Shown here in pieces: positions 1 to 10,535 of a DNA stretch of 64,000 bases. The stretch's first letter is position 1. Each line of letters begins with the position of its first letter. Origin of the DNA: Chrysemys picta bellii (taxonomy: Eukaryota; Chordata; Testudines; Emydidae); NCBI RefSeq assembly GCF_011386835.1, contig NC_088792.1, forward strand, positions 236,412,394-236,476,393, written 5' to 3'. The notes beneath the pieces are model-generated. The model had not been told where the DNA came from. It saw only the letters and a program-made list of their open reading frames with translations, and searched no databases. The translations under genes and the position numbers were made by a program.

Positions 1-197
1 TAAGAATCTGCAATCTGCTTGTATCATCACTTTGGATATGAGTAGCAGATTCTCACCCTATCTATATAGTATATTAAGCTTAGTTTGCATTTTTTGTGTA
101 TTTGCTAGGTCATCGGCTTTGATCTGTTAGCTATCCCTTATCACTTAAAATCTGTCTTTTGTAGTTAATCAACTTATTTTTGCTTTATCTAAACCAG

Positions 198-590
198 TGT
201 GGGAGAATCATAACTCAGGGCAAAAGACTGTTGCATATTCCTCTCCACATTGAGGGAGGAGGTGAATTTTAGGTGCTTACACTGTACGGTTCCCTGTGCA
301 GCGCAAGATGGTATAATTTTGGGTTTACACTCCAGGGGGTGCATGCCTAAGGAGCTGGGAGGTGTCATAGCTGAAGCCTTCTCAGGCAGGGGCTGGTCAA
401 AGAGCCTACCTACATGTAACTGCAGCTGGGTGTGTCCCTACCTATATGTATACTGGTGAAAGTGCAGGCTAGAGAGGGCTTTGTAGCTTGTTACAGCAAT
501 ACAGTGTAAAAGGGAGCCCAGGCTGGTGGATTAGGGAGGCTCAGTGATACCCCAGTTCCAGGTGGCACCCCGGGGGGAAGTCGTCACAAT
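198..590 (+). mobile_element. Solo LTR of an endogenous retroelement
   Basis: The segment opens TGTGGGAG and closes near GTCACAAT. It is flanked by a 5-bp direct repeat, accag (193-197 and 591-595), as expected for an LTR insertion. No primer-binding site or internal region follows, so this is best read as a solo LTR left by recombination. The last two bases (AT after CACA) depart from the usual TG...CA ends, so the 3' boundary may be off by two bases. The strand is assigned from the TG-first reading. The retroelement class cannot be told from the LTR alone. Confidence 0.6.
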
Positions 591-595
591 ACCAG

Positions 596-2285
596 AAAAA
601 TGAACTTCAAAAAGGACAATGTATTCCATTAATAAACACATTCACTGGCATGAAAAATTGTGTTAAGCTAAGTGTGATATATAATATTACTGATCAAGAG
701 GGAGAAATGTAGTTCAAAAATATCCAGGGGTAGTGACTTCAGGACTTATTCTTAATTATCATGACTCTTGAATGCAACTCAAAAATATGCTACAGAAAGC
801 TACGCTTTTCTGCTTGAAGAAATTTTGTGTTAGAGTTAGAGAAGAGCAAGTTCACTGAATTTTCATTTAAAAAAGACTGCAAGAAATACACCTGTGCTGG
901 AACGTGTACATTCCAGTTATTGGGATTTGGTGCACTGTATTATACTTTCATTATGTAGAATGTTTGGTAGAACTAGAACTAATCTCTTGGCTGTGTTTTT
1001 GATTATTGCAGCTTTATCATATTTGTTTCTAAGAACAAAAAAGTAAACAAATATTGTAATCACATTGTAATTAGGAATGGCGTGTTTGGAGTACTGATTA
1101 ATTTCAGGTAATGATTTTTCAGTGTGCTAGAGACATAGCACAGTTTTTAGTATAATTAGACTTTGAATGCCAAGGTCATGATCAATATGAGTTGAAATAC
1201 CATTTGTAAAAGCTATATTTTAGAAATTATACAATCAGATTTTTTTTCTTTAAATATGTCAAAGCCTAGTGTTTAAAAAAATAATCGGTTGGAATTCTTT
1301 GCTAATACCACCATAAATTGTACTTTTGTTAATCATTTTATTGGACAAGGAGAAATTACTTTAATTTTCAATGTAAAACAAAGATTGTTTGGATTTAGTT
1401 TGGCAAGTGTCAGTTTTATTAATAATCAACCAAATGACATTCTAGATTTGCTTCAGATAGCAGTTCAATGCCTTACATTGATTTTGTATTATTGGACTAG
1501 ATGTTGTCATCATTATTACTGTGTGGCATGCTTCAGGGAGATTTTGTATTAACTAGTAGCATGCAAGTGTAGGATTTTTTGTTTTGTTTTGCCTTTTAGC
1601 ATGGACATTGTGTTATGGTTCAACTATGAGCTAAAATATTGTGCATCCTTTGTAAAAGATGTATGGAATGTCAAAATGTGTTCAAACTAAAATGTCTCCA
1701 AATATTTTATCTGGTTTATGTACCACACTTTTTTTCTTAAAGCATTGCAGGGGGTGAGCCTCATGAGAGTCTGATACTAATATAGTTTAAACTAGTATAT
1801 TAACAATATGGTTGGAGTAGATTGTTATTTTCTTTTTCTGTACAGAATAAATGATGTACTGTTCTAGACTACCTCTGAACCTGCAGGGGCAAATCCTGCC
1901 CCACTGAGTTCCATGGCACAGTGCTGGCAGGAAATCAGTCGCAACACAGCATGTGTAGAGGACTGAGGGGAAACTTTCTCCTCAGCACCAAGAGCTTCCA
2001 TGTAGCTGCTACACAGCAGCTAGTCCTTAAAGATCATAAAGTCCTTAAAGTCCATAAAGATCCACTTCCCTCACCAGGTTTGAGACCCCAGACTCCAGCC
2101 CAAGTGGGAATGTCCACACTGCTAATTCTAGTCCCGTACTGTGAGCCCCATAAGACCAAATCAGTTGACCCAGGTTCTGAGACTTGCTGCCAGGGTGTGT
2201 GTGTGTGTGTGTTCTGTTTTTTTTTTTTAATATACTGTAGATGTATCCACTGGAACTGTCAAATCTCTTGGCATGGCAAGAGCCT
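596..2285. other. AT-rich non-coding DNA, nothing assigned
   Basis: No long open frame, repeat boundary or RNA gene could be supported here. A short (GT)n run lies at about 2194-2212, followed by a T-run at about 2217-2229. Confidence 0.5.
2194..2212. repeat. (GT)n microsatellite
   Basis: Uninterrupted GT dinucleotides just before an oligo-T run. Confidence 0.85.
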
Positions 2286-2328
2286 CTCTAATACAGAGGT
2301 TCTCAAACTGGGGGGTATGGAATGTATT

Positions 2329-2350
2329 GTGTGTGTGTGTGTGTGTGTGA
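2329..2350. repeat. (GT)n microsatellite inside the hAT element
   Basis: GT dinucleotides repeated about eleven times, lying 35 bp inside the left terminal repeat. Confidence 0.8.
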
Positions 2351-2426
2351 AGCTTTGGGGAAAAAAACGTACTACGCACATTTTACCCACAGCAAAGAAT
2401 AGGGATCTATTTAAATCGCGGCGAAA

Positions 2427-2822
2427 TTGTACATTTTTCACAGGTTGGTCAGGCCACAAAGAGCAAATTTCGTGGATGTGTTCATACAGTTGTATATTCT
2501 ATGCCACCTTTACTTCTGCGCTTCTGCTGGAGGTGGTACTGCTTCAGAATTGGGTGCCCGGCTGGAGCTGCCACTCTCTGCTCTGCCTTCAGAGTTCTGG
2601 CTGTCAATTGCCGGGGAGTATCCAGTGTTATCTGAAGTTGCAATTAGTATCTTAATTCCTTTTCCATCTACCTACTTATGTGAAACAGCCTTTTCTGCCC
2701 TAATTTACATCAAAAACAAACAGCGATCTCTAATTCAGGTAGAAGGCCGATAGCTGTCTCAAGTATCCAACCCAGGATGGAATTGCTCTGCTCCAAAACA
2801 CAGGCGCACTCATCACACTAGT
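2427..2822 (+). pseudogene. hAT transposase C-terminal dimerisation region, remnant
   Basis: The frame 2427-2753 contains a stretch resembling the C-terminal hAT dimerisation domain of Charlie/ZBED-type transposases: FWLSIAGEYPVLSEVAISI, then STYLCETAFSAL, then IKNKQRS. In the family this region mediates transposase multimerisation. The N-terminal BED finger and the catalytic DDE core are absent. The frame closes with a stop at 2751-2753. Similarity to the family's tail appears to resume in another frame just after it, up to about 2820, so at least one frameshift is present. It cannot make an active enzyme. Confidence 0.75.
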
Positions 2823-3204
2823 AACAACAATGTGATGGCAGTAAGCAGTATCTCACTTAAAATTTACATTACTGTATACTTAAATTGCTTTGTTTGCATC
2901 AATGATTTGCTGGTTTTAATCTTTAGTGAGAGTTACATGTTGATTTTTTTTATTGGTACATGTACTTGTGTGGCAGAGGGGGTAAACTACTACAGACACA
3001 AAGAAGGGAGGGCACGATCAAGTAAGTTTGAGAACCACTGCTCTAATAGAGCCACGCTCAGGACTACTATAGAGACCTACAGCAGGACCAGGATCCAATG
3101 CCATAATAGTGGGAGTGGGTTGGATTAGGATAAGAAATAGTTCAGTGCAAGGCTCTACTCTCTAACTTCAAGAAGATGGACTCCAGTTATTGTGAGTGTT
3201 TCAC

Positions 3205-3262
3205 AGAGGTCACGGATTCCATGACTTTCCGGGACCTCCGATTATTTGGAGGTCCTTAGAGA
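3205..3262. repeat. Fragment related to the 3.9-kb MITE
   Basis: This shares, as a reverse complement, the run around 'gaatccgtgacct' found near the right end of the 3862-4218 element. It has no termini of its own. Confidence 0.45.
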
Positions 3263-3861
3263 GGCCGTGCAGTTCCAAACAGCAGGCCTGGCTGAAGATC
3301 CCCTACCATAAAAGCATCAGCTGATGTTGGTGAGGAATGACATAGCCTTCCCCAGACTTCCTACCCACAGGAAAATGTTTATTTCCTCAATCCTAGTGCC
3401 CTTATTCACATTGACAATTTTGCAAGAGTTCCTGCAGCCTCAGAGCTGCAGTAGCCTCTAATTGCGGGCAGAGGGGGGCAGAAATATCCAAAGACAATCC
3501 TCAGAAGGAGCTCTTGTGCTCCCATTTTACACCCTTAAAGATAAAGCCATTGTGGAGCTCCTGTAAGCCACAGTAAGGAACTTGAACACACACACATTTT
3601 CAGTGGGGTTAGAATTAGGCCTAGTGTACTTAGACTCAGATCTGCAGAGGGTCTATAAGCAATGAGATACAGAGTTGAAGCCACATCCTATTCATAGGAA
3701 GTGTGAGTCCCTCACCATTCTATTGAACTCATTTGAGAGAGTGGGGGAGAACCTTAGCTAAATTTCATTCTGATTACAAGAAAAAGGAAGGAGTTGTTAC
3801 TGTGGCACAGCTCTTGTGATCTGCGTGGACTCAGCAGCAGGAGTAAGAGAAAGATTATAGG

Positions 3862-4218
3862 TAAGGCTGTGATTTAGTCATGGGTATTTTTAGTAAAAAC
3901 CATAGACAAGTCACAGGCAATAAACAAAAAGTCATGGCCCATGACTTGTACTATATAAATACCCCTGACTAAAACTTAGGTGCTCTGGGGGGTCAGGGGA
4001 CTCCATTGGATGCTGATGCTGCTCTGAGCGGGGGGCCCTTGGGCATGCCACCATTGTTGCTATGGAGGGGGCCGCCTGAGGCTGCCTGAGAGCAACCGGT
4101 GTGTCTGACCCGGGGCCACCCTATGGCCTTGTGGTCAGCTGCACTGGCTGCTGCAGAAGTCATGGAGGTCCTGGAAAGTCATGGAATCCGTGACCTCCAT
4201 GGAAGACTCGCAGCCTTA
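3862..4218. mobile_element. hAT-like MITE, 357 bp
   Basis: The left end reads TAAGGCTGTGATTTAGTCATGG. The right end is its imperfect inverse (complement TAAGGCTGCGAGTCTTCCATGG in part). The flanks are attatagg (3854-3861) and attatggg (4219-4226), an 8-bp duplication with one mismatch. There is no transposase frame. The interior carries short inverted motifs around gtcatgg and ccatgac. A related fragment seems to lie at about 3205-3245 (tcacggattccatgacttt), which matches the right-hand part of this element in inverse orientation. Confidence 0.7.
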
Positions 4219-4226
4219 ATTATGGG

Positions 4227-6154
4227 AAATTGCATAGAATGGAAAGTGGGGAGACATTTGCATGAACTCTCCTTTCCAACTCATCTTGTTGCAAAGAATA
4301 AGTTTATTTATGTTGGTAGAGTGCTCTGTGCAGCTTGGTCAGACTGCCATGCAAATTTCTAGGTTTGGAAGTCGGTGGATTATTTCAGCTGTGTAGGTAA
4401 TCTATCCTAAACACAAGATATAGCCCTTCTTTGCAGCTATGTTACACAGCAAAAATAAATAAATAAGCACCTGTTTTAAAAAATAAATGAAGTAAAATTA
4501 TCATTTAAAAATGCATTATCGCTTTTAAGGACTTTTTTTTTTTTTACAAACTTTGTTTCTTTTGAATTTCCCAGATTTGACACCTCATTTTGATAATACT
4601 TGTGGTTGTGTCAACATGTCACATTATGCAACATTAATGAAACATGATGTACTGATGTATCTGAGTAAGATGAGTCATTTGATGGCATGTCAAATGTGGC
4701 ATATTCCAACTCACCAGGTTTACTGTGATTGTTTAAGACTTTTCAAAAAGAGCTTTTTCCCTACTTATTATTTGTTACCTGTGCATTTGCCTGAAATAGC
4801 GCAGTTCTTTCCATTAGGTAAAATTGCGTGTTTCACTATCTGCATTTCTCCACTCACTCACTTAAAGTCAACACACAAGACAAATCAGGGAGGTACAAAC
4901 CCATCTGGATAAAACAGGAAACAAAAAAGTCTTGCTTCATCTGATGTACCCAGTACTGAAAATGAAATTATCTTTAGATTTACAGTGAGTGTTTCTCTTA
5001 TTATTATTATTCATGTTTATGAGATCCTGCACTGCTAGGTTTCAGCCAGGAAGACAGGTAGTTGCAGAAATTTCACACAGGAGCATGTTGTAGTGAAACT
5101 TGGAGAATAATGATGTTGGGATAAGCATCTAGATGTTTACTTAGGCAAAATGTCCATTATTGTGCAGTGTAAGAGATATGGAGCCTATCCTGTAGTATAG
5201 TCCCATTTATTTTAGCAACTCAGCTCCAGTGAATAAGAGCAGAAGGATCAGATCAAGTATTCCTGTTGTTCTGCTGTAATTAAGAACAATAAATGGCTTA
5301 ATGTTACATTTATAATGAAGACTAATTCTTCCAACAGTTTGTTAAAATAGGCCCCAAAATTGTGTGTATATAAAATATTTCTTCTCTTTTTCTCCCAGTT
5401 TTGCTATGTTATATCTTGAGGCTGTCATCAGTGTGCTTTATGTCAAACTGAATATTTAAAACATAATATTGTAGCATCGAAGAAAAAAAATCTATTATTA
5501 ATTAATGTTAATATTAGATAGGGAACATGTGTAAAGATGTATTTTTCTTTCGCATGCCACTGTTGTTACTAAGTAACAACTGGGATGCATATTTCCCTAC
5601 CCTTGGGAATTCTGTTGGAACCCTGATCTGCCATTTTCATCCAAGTTAAATCTAGGGTCATGGCTGTCATTCTTCTCTCCAAGGTTAGCAGGGACTCCAT
5701 TTGGAAGCTGCCCCTGCTACTGTTTCATTGGCCAGAAGAGTCATGTCTCAGTTGCAGAATAAAGTTAGGTTTAAAATAAAGTTGCTAGAATGGTATCATA
5801 AACCAGTAGTTCTTCACTAGCAGTTCAGCTGTCTGTTCTACTCTTGAAGCATGTGCATACCTCCTGTTACTATGAATGGGTGTTAAGCACACAGATTAGG
5901 AGAACCGTGTGTCACTGAATGAAAGAACATTAAGTTACAGAGCTGCAGATAGGTTGGTTAAATAAAAGGTTATTTAGGATAGCTACAAATGAGAACATAC
6001 ACAAGTTTATTTAGAAAGTGGTCCAAGGCCACAGCTTTATTGTATCAAACTTAAAATAACTCTTTCGGGGGGCAATAATAAGTCCTGGTGCTGACTGGAA
6101 GAGGCAGAGATGAGGACAACTCCTCTCCTGTGATTGATTTTCCCCCTCCTTTCA
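4227..6154. other. Non-coding AT-rich DNA, nothing assigned
   Basis: Open frames are short and look random. No terminal repeats or known repeat motifs were recognised. Confidence 0.5.
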
Positions 6155-6285
6155 GTTGTCCGGCTATACTAGAAGAAGGCCAAGAGACACTGGATGTGGT
6201 TTAATTAGGCTGCAACTTTATTATTAACTGTCTGGGGTTACCCAGCAGATAACAGTGTACAGTGCAGGTAACTCCATGATCATTT
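6155..6285 (+). repeat. DIRS inverted terminal repeat, left copy
   Basis: This pairs with 11925-12056 in inverse orientation. Shared blocks include TTGTCCGGC, TGGATGTGGTTTAATTA, CAACTTTATT and GTACAGTGCAGGT. Identity is roughly three quarters by eye. Confidence 0.8.
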
Positions 6286-6800
6286 CAATATCTATCTGGG
6301 GATGGGAGGGCTTTCATTAGCTCCCTCCCTTTTCCATCCTGGTCCCCAGCCAACCTGCAGACCCTGTGCTCACCACTCTCCTGTAGGAATATGGATTCAC
6401 TCTGGTCTCCTTGATCTAACTTTGACTTCTGCAAGTTTAATGTAACTGCTTGCCCCTCCCAGGATATATCTGGCAGTTTCAAAGCCCTTCCAGAAAAATT
6501 GCTGTAGGACTGCAGTACTAACTCAGTGATCTAAAAGCCCTGCTTGAAACCTTCAAACTAAGAAACTGGTGCAAGGGATGTGGGTAACCATTCATCCTAC
6601 TGACAAACGTAAGGGCCAATAGATGATTGGAGATAGCGGAGGACACCAGTCATTGTGTTACTAATGACACCATGTACTGCAACACACATTCCTCTGTAAC
6701 AGGCCATATCAGTGACTGGGCTTCCAGATCCTGAAATTGCACCAAATCATTACAAATTCTTACATCGCTCCACAATGTTTATGGAGTCACCGACCTCTGC
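6285..6800 (-). pseudogene. DIRS tyrosine recombinase (integrase-type YR), remnant
   Basis: Two parts are recognisable on the minus strand. At about 6750-6550, interrupted by a stop, is a core-binding (SAM-like) segment containing WPVTEECVLQYMVSL and later ALTFVSRMNGYPHP. This is typical of the N-terminal half of DIRS recombinases. The frame 6482-6285 then gives VTLNLQKSKLDQGDQS and FLQESGEHRVC, resembling the catalytic-half segment with the KSK-x-DQ motif. Between them most of the catalytic domain is missing, and I could not identify the R..H-R..Y residues. In intact elements this enzyme inserts the circular DNA intermediate. Its position next to the terminal repeat agrees with DIRS order. 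Confidence 0.7.
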
Positions 6801-7317
6801 GATACACTGGCAACCATCATATGCCAAGTTTCCATAGTGTTAGCAGCATCCGCTCAGGTTCCTTGCTGACTCCTGGCACCAGCTTTCAAAATCTGTCTGT
6901 ACTGCCCCCTATCCACCTTCTTTAGTGCCAGTCTTCTTATGTGTTTTGATTTACAGGCCTGGGTTCTTCTGGACCCCACCTCCTGCTCAGCTGAGTGTAA
7001 TTTCTTTATTTTCTTCCCATATTAATTTATTTAGTGGTGCCTCCACTCCTCTTGCTGCTTCCTGGTAGGGTTATCAAGGCACCTTGGGAGGAAAATTCTA
7101 ACCACAGGGTAACCCCCACTTACTTGCCAGATAGTTGGAGACTCCCAAGAAATAACACAAACACATACAATATATTCAACACAGTAATTATATTAAACAG
7201 GAGATAAATATAACATATTAGGTTAAAACACCATTCTGTGGGTCACTCGTGGCCATGCTGATGATAACTGTGAATTCACTCAGTCACATGATCTGCTATA
7301 GTGAACATAAAAAATTA

Positions 7318-7551
7318 AGTATCAGAGGGGTAGCCGTGTTAGTCTGAATCTGTAAAAAGCAACAGAGGGTCCTGTGGCACCTTTAAGACTAACAGAAGTA
7401 TTGGGAGCATAAGCTTTCGTGGGTAAGAACCTCACTTCTTCAGATGCACTTGCAAGTGCATCTAAAGAAGTGAGGTTCTTACCCACGAAAGCTTATGCTC
7501 CCAATACTTCTGTTAGTCTTAAAGGTGCCACAGGACCCTCTGTTGCTTTTT
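7318..7551 (+). mobile_element. Foldback SINE-like insertion 1, near-perfect palindrome
   Basis: The insertion is flanked by a perfect 13-bp direct repeat, acataaaaaatta (7305-7317 and 7552-7564). After a head of about 34 nt (including GTAGCCGTGTTAGTCTG), positions 7352-7452 and 7453-7553 form an inverted repeat with no spacer. I see a single mismatch in the 101-bp arm. The outer base pairs run into the flanking duplication. Read in this direction it ends in TTTTTAC. Long variable target duplications point to LINE-type target-primed retroposition rather than a DNA transposon. The same unit is found truncated at 26026-26110. Confidence 0.85.
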
Positions 7552-8144
7552 ACATAAAAAATTAGTGTCCCATTGGTACTTGCACTTTGTAGGGGCCATT
7601 AATGAGCTGTGACCATAATATCTTCTGTGCACTAGTTAGCAACTTGGCTAATTGGATTCAGAAGACTCCCAAGAATATAGTAAGTCCCTTCACTGGTTTA
7701 ATAGACTGCAGGTAATAATGTTCCCAAACCCTTACTCCCAGCTGAGGGTAGAGGGTCTCCCAAACAATCCCCCTGACTATCTAACTAAAGGATCATGCAC
7801 TCACAACTCCACAATGGATGTTCAGGCTCAGAGAAGATTCTGGACTCCTCAGTAGCTGCAGAGGAGCTGACCTCCTTGTGCAGGAGTCAGGCTGCTTCTG
7901 GTACCGGGACTTCCCCTCCCCATAAGGGGGTGCTGGGCTTAAGGTGCAAGTTACAAAACTATACTAAAAATCATAACTTTAGTCTTCTACACCACATCAG
8001 GCAGAAGCCCTGAATTTGCAGCCAGAACAGAGCTTGCCATGCGGTGACTGATTTCACCTAGGAAGCTGAAGGGCTAACTCTGCCTGGCTGGGGAAAGAGG
8101 GGGAGGGAGAGTTTTCCTAACAAAGCTCTCTAAACTGGGAGTCA

Positions 8145-8490
8145 TAGCGCCGACACCGTGGGTGCTCCAGGGCTGGAGCAACCATGGAAAAAAATAGTGG
8201 GTGCTCATCACCCACTGGCAGCCCCCGATCAGCTTCTCCCCCTCCCTATCAGTGCCTCTTGCCTGCCGTGGACCAGCTGTTCCGTGGCTTGCCGGAGGCG
8301 CTGGGGGGGGGGGGAAGGGGAAGGAGCAAGGGCAGGGTATGCTTGGGGGAGGGGGTGGAATGGGGTGGGAAGAGGTGGGCTGGAGTGGGGGTAGGAAAAG
8401 GCAGGGTGGGGGTTTGGGGAAGGGGTGGGGATGGGGTCTGGGGCAGAATTGGGGTCAAGCACTCCCTAGCAACTGAGTCACCTTCTAGAG
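8145..8490. repeat. GC-rich interspersed repeat, degraded
   Basis: It begins near 'agcgccgacaccgtgggtgc' and contains a long G-rich stretch (8290-8450). The right end is weak (gagtcaccttct as a possible inverse of the left end). The several overlapping open frames on both strands here are by-products of skewed composition, not genes. I read it as a degraded non-autonomous transposon, with uncertain ends. Confidence 0.4.
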
Positions 8491-8939
8491 GGAAAGGGCC
8501 AAGCTGAAGGATGTTACTTCCAGGGCCCCAGAGGCTAGTTCTCTGGGAGATACCTGCATACAGGCCTGGGGCTCCTCATCTCCCCACAGCCAGTCTAGCC
8601 CTTTCCCTGGTTGGCTCCAGACTCTCCAAAGTGTTTTCTTCCCCCCTCCAAGGCTGCCAGGGGAGGGCATTTCACTCCCTATTAGTTAGGCTAGCCCTTC
8701 TTCCCGGGCTTTCATTTGTCAATCATTTGACTCTGCCCCCTCCTCCAAGTAGGTCACCTGCTACCATCCCACAAGCCAGGGCCCTGTCTCGCTAAATAGT
8801 ACCTCTCCTCTATCCCTCTGGGCTGGCTAGCCAACTCTGAGTCTGCTCTTGGCTCCCTTTTCCTAGCAGGGACAGCATGCCTCTCCCTGAGTTACACACA
8901 CACAAAGCCCCAGGAACCTATATGAGCTGCTTGCGGGTT

Positions 8940-9570
8940 ACATGTCCATCTGAAAATGAGACAATGCGTGTATTATGCCGTTATCAACCTGGGCACAGGT
9001 TTGGAAGAGAAACAAATGGTAAGGCCTAAACATTGTTGCATAGATGCCCTTACCAACTTCATGATTCCGTGTGACCTGGAGGACTGGTGATGGACAACAT
9101 GTATCACCGCAATGTTGTCACATCAGAAACACACCCTTTTATTAGCAAACTCCCGAAATGAGCACTGCAACCAAAATGGGAAAAAATTCCAGAAATATCA
9201 TGTCCCACATTAATCTTTTTTGCATCCAGATGGAGGGCCGTTGCTGGGTGCACTACCTGCCTTGGTAACATTCCCCAAACCCGAAACTCCTGGTGCATTC
9301 AAGTGGATTTTTAAATCAGCCTCCAGTAACCATTCCTTTCTCTAATGACACACCATTAAAATGGCTCACATGTGGTTCCCACACCTCCAAATTCTCCTTT
9401 ATCTCTCTAGTAAAATGGTGAGGTCTTGCTATACCTTTGTTGGCTGCTTCCAGCTGGATGCAGACTGCCTGCCCTGGGGCTACCACCTGGCAGGTGAAGT
9501 TAAGGTGCCCAACAGTAGATTGCAACTCATGGATTGTTACTTTCTTGGTTCCTGTTCCTCTCCTAAGCAA
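8940..9570 (-). pseudogene. DIRS RT connection and RNase H region, remnant
   Basis: The frame 9570-9316 on the minus strand carries the stretch that links RT to RNase H in DIRS elements: IHELQSTVGHLNFTCQVVAPG, KGIARPHHFTREIK, and HFNGVSL. Lower down, in changing frames, is a segment with CDNIAVIHVVHHQSSRS followed by a distant ALSHFQMDM near 8950. This matches the end of the DIRS RNase H domain. At least two frame changes are needed, so it is inactive. It lies directly downstream of the RT remnant, as expected. Confidence 0.7.
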
Positions 9571-10021
9571 GCCCTGTAGCTCCTGAAGCTTAACCAGAGG
9601 GAGTTGCTATATTGTCAGCCCTTGTCTAACTCAATTCCCAGGTAATTCAGTATAGTGGAAGGTCCCTCTGTTTCCTCCACTGGAGTACCCCCAGTTTTTT
9701 AGCAAGGGCCTGAAAGGTGTCCAACAGGCTAACACATTTGTCCAGCTTTGTCCTGCCCGTGAACAAAATATTGTCTAAATAATGCACTACTTGCCATAGT
9801 CCAGCTTCCTGCATCACTGCTCAGTGTATCATTGTACTAAATTTTTCAGATGCTGAACAGGATATAACACATCTCATGGGCATAGTTTTATCAAAATAAA
9901 ACTGTCCCTGGAAAGAGAAACCCAAAAGATTGAAGTCTGCCAGATTCTCAGGCAGCAGTAGAAAAGCAGACTTGAAATCACATTTAGCCACCATTGCCCC
10001 TCGGCCACAAGATCTAACCAT
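9570..10021 (-). pseudogene. DIRS reverse transcriptase, remnant
   Basis: The minus-strand frame 10021-9821 reads KCDFKSAFLLLPENLADFN, then LGFSFQGQFYFDKTMPM, then VISCSASEKFST. These are the central RT blocks of the DIRS/Ngaro class, where GQFYFDK..PMG.S.SC is characteristic. After a stop, the palm motif appears in another frame at 9770-9781 as YLDN within VVHYLDNILFTG. The second aspartate of the catalytic YLDD is replaced by asparagine. Stops and frame changes make the copy inactive. In intact elements this enzyme copies the RNA genome. Confidence 0.82.
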
Positions 10022-10535
10022 GCACGCGGCCTAGTCAATGGAGGAACAGCACACAGAACACAAAGCTGGGTCTATTCCATCATTAACTGAGCTACACCAT
10101 GGGCATGACAGGTGATGAATTAATCAGTATTCATCTGGAGCCTTCTTAGGAACCAAGCTGAGGGGGGAACGTAAGTTCTATATAGGTAATTGATTGAATG
10201 GCCCTTCTACCATGTGGTCAGTTTAATTCCTGTGTAATATTTTTCTTTACAATATGGCTCATCCCTACCAAGGAATTCAAATGTATAGACATCACATGAC
10301 TCCTTTTCCCCATAAAGGGGATCCCCCAAATCCCACAGTAAACCCATCCCACAAATATGCCCCATCTACCTTGTTAGTGTTAAGAGGACTCCTTTGGAAT
10401 TACTCTATCTTAACTGGACATGGTGCCCTTGTCCAACCCACTGCTTTCAGCTTGCCTCCCCATCCCTTCCTGTGTTTTGTATCCTGTATCCTGCTCCTGC
10501 CCCCATGGGCCTGTGGGCAGCACTTGACCAACCCC

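Larger units (their letters stand above)
2294..3040 (+). mobile_element. hAT DNA transposon (Charlie-like), deleted copy
   Basis: The termini are inverted repeats: CAGAGGTTCTCAAACT at the left, and the complement of CAGTGGTTCTCAAACT at the right (15 of 16 match). Both ends are flanked by an identical 8-bp duplication, ctctaata (2286-2293 and 3041-3048). That is the hAT signature, and the termini are of the Charlie type. At 747 bp it is far shorter than an autonomous hAT (about 2.5-3 kb), so most of the transposase has been deleted. A (GT)n run lies inside at about 2329-2350. The interior still encodes a transposase C-terminus. Confidence 0.88.
7060..8935. mobile_element. Later insertion(s) splitting the DIRS element, mostly unassigned
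   Basis: DIRS coding similarity stops near 8940 (end of RNase H) and resumes in the recombinase region below about 6960. The intervening sequence differs in composition: AT-rich at 7130-7320, and pyrimidine- and GC-rich at 8500-8930. It contains the foldback insertion at 7318-7551 and a GC-rich repeat near 8145-8490. No long frame is credible. The outer boundaries are approximate, and I cannot say whether this is one insertion or several. Confidence 0.45.

Noticed and set aside
1921..2655. 244-codon frame
   Set aside because: It crosses a (GT)n run and the left end of the hAT element. The translation changes character at each boundary.
8158..8507. Several overlapping open frames on both strands
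   Set aside because: They all fall in one G-rich tract. The predicted proteins are repetitive Gly/Trp or Pro/Ser runs created by composition.
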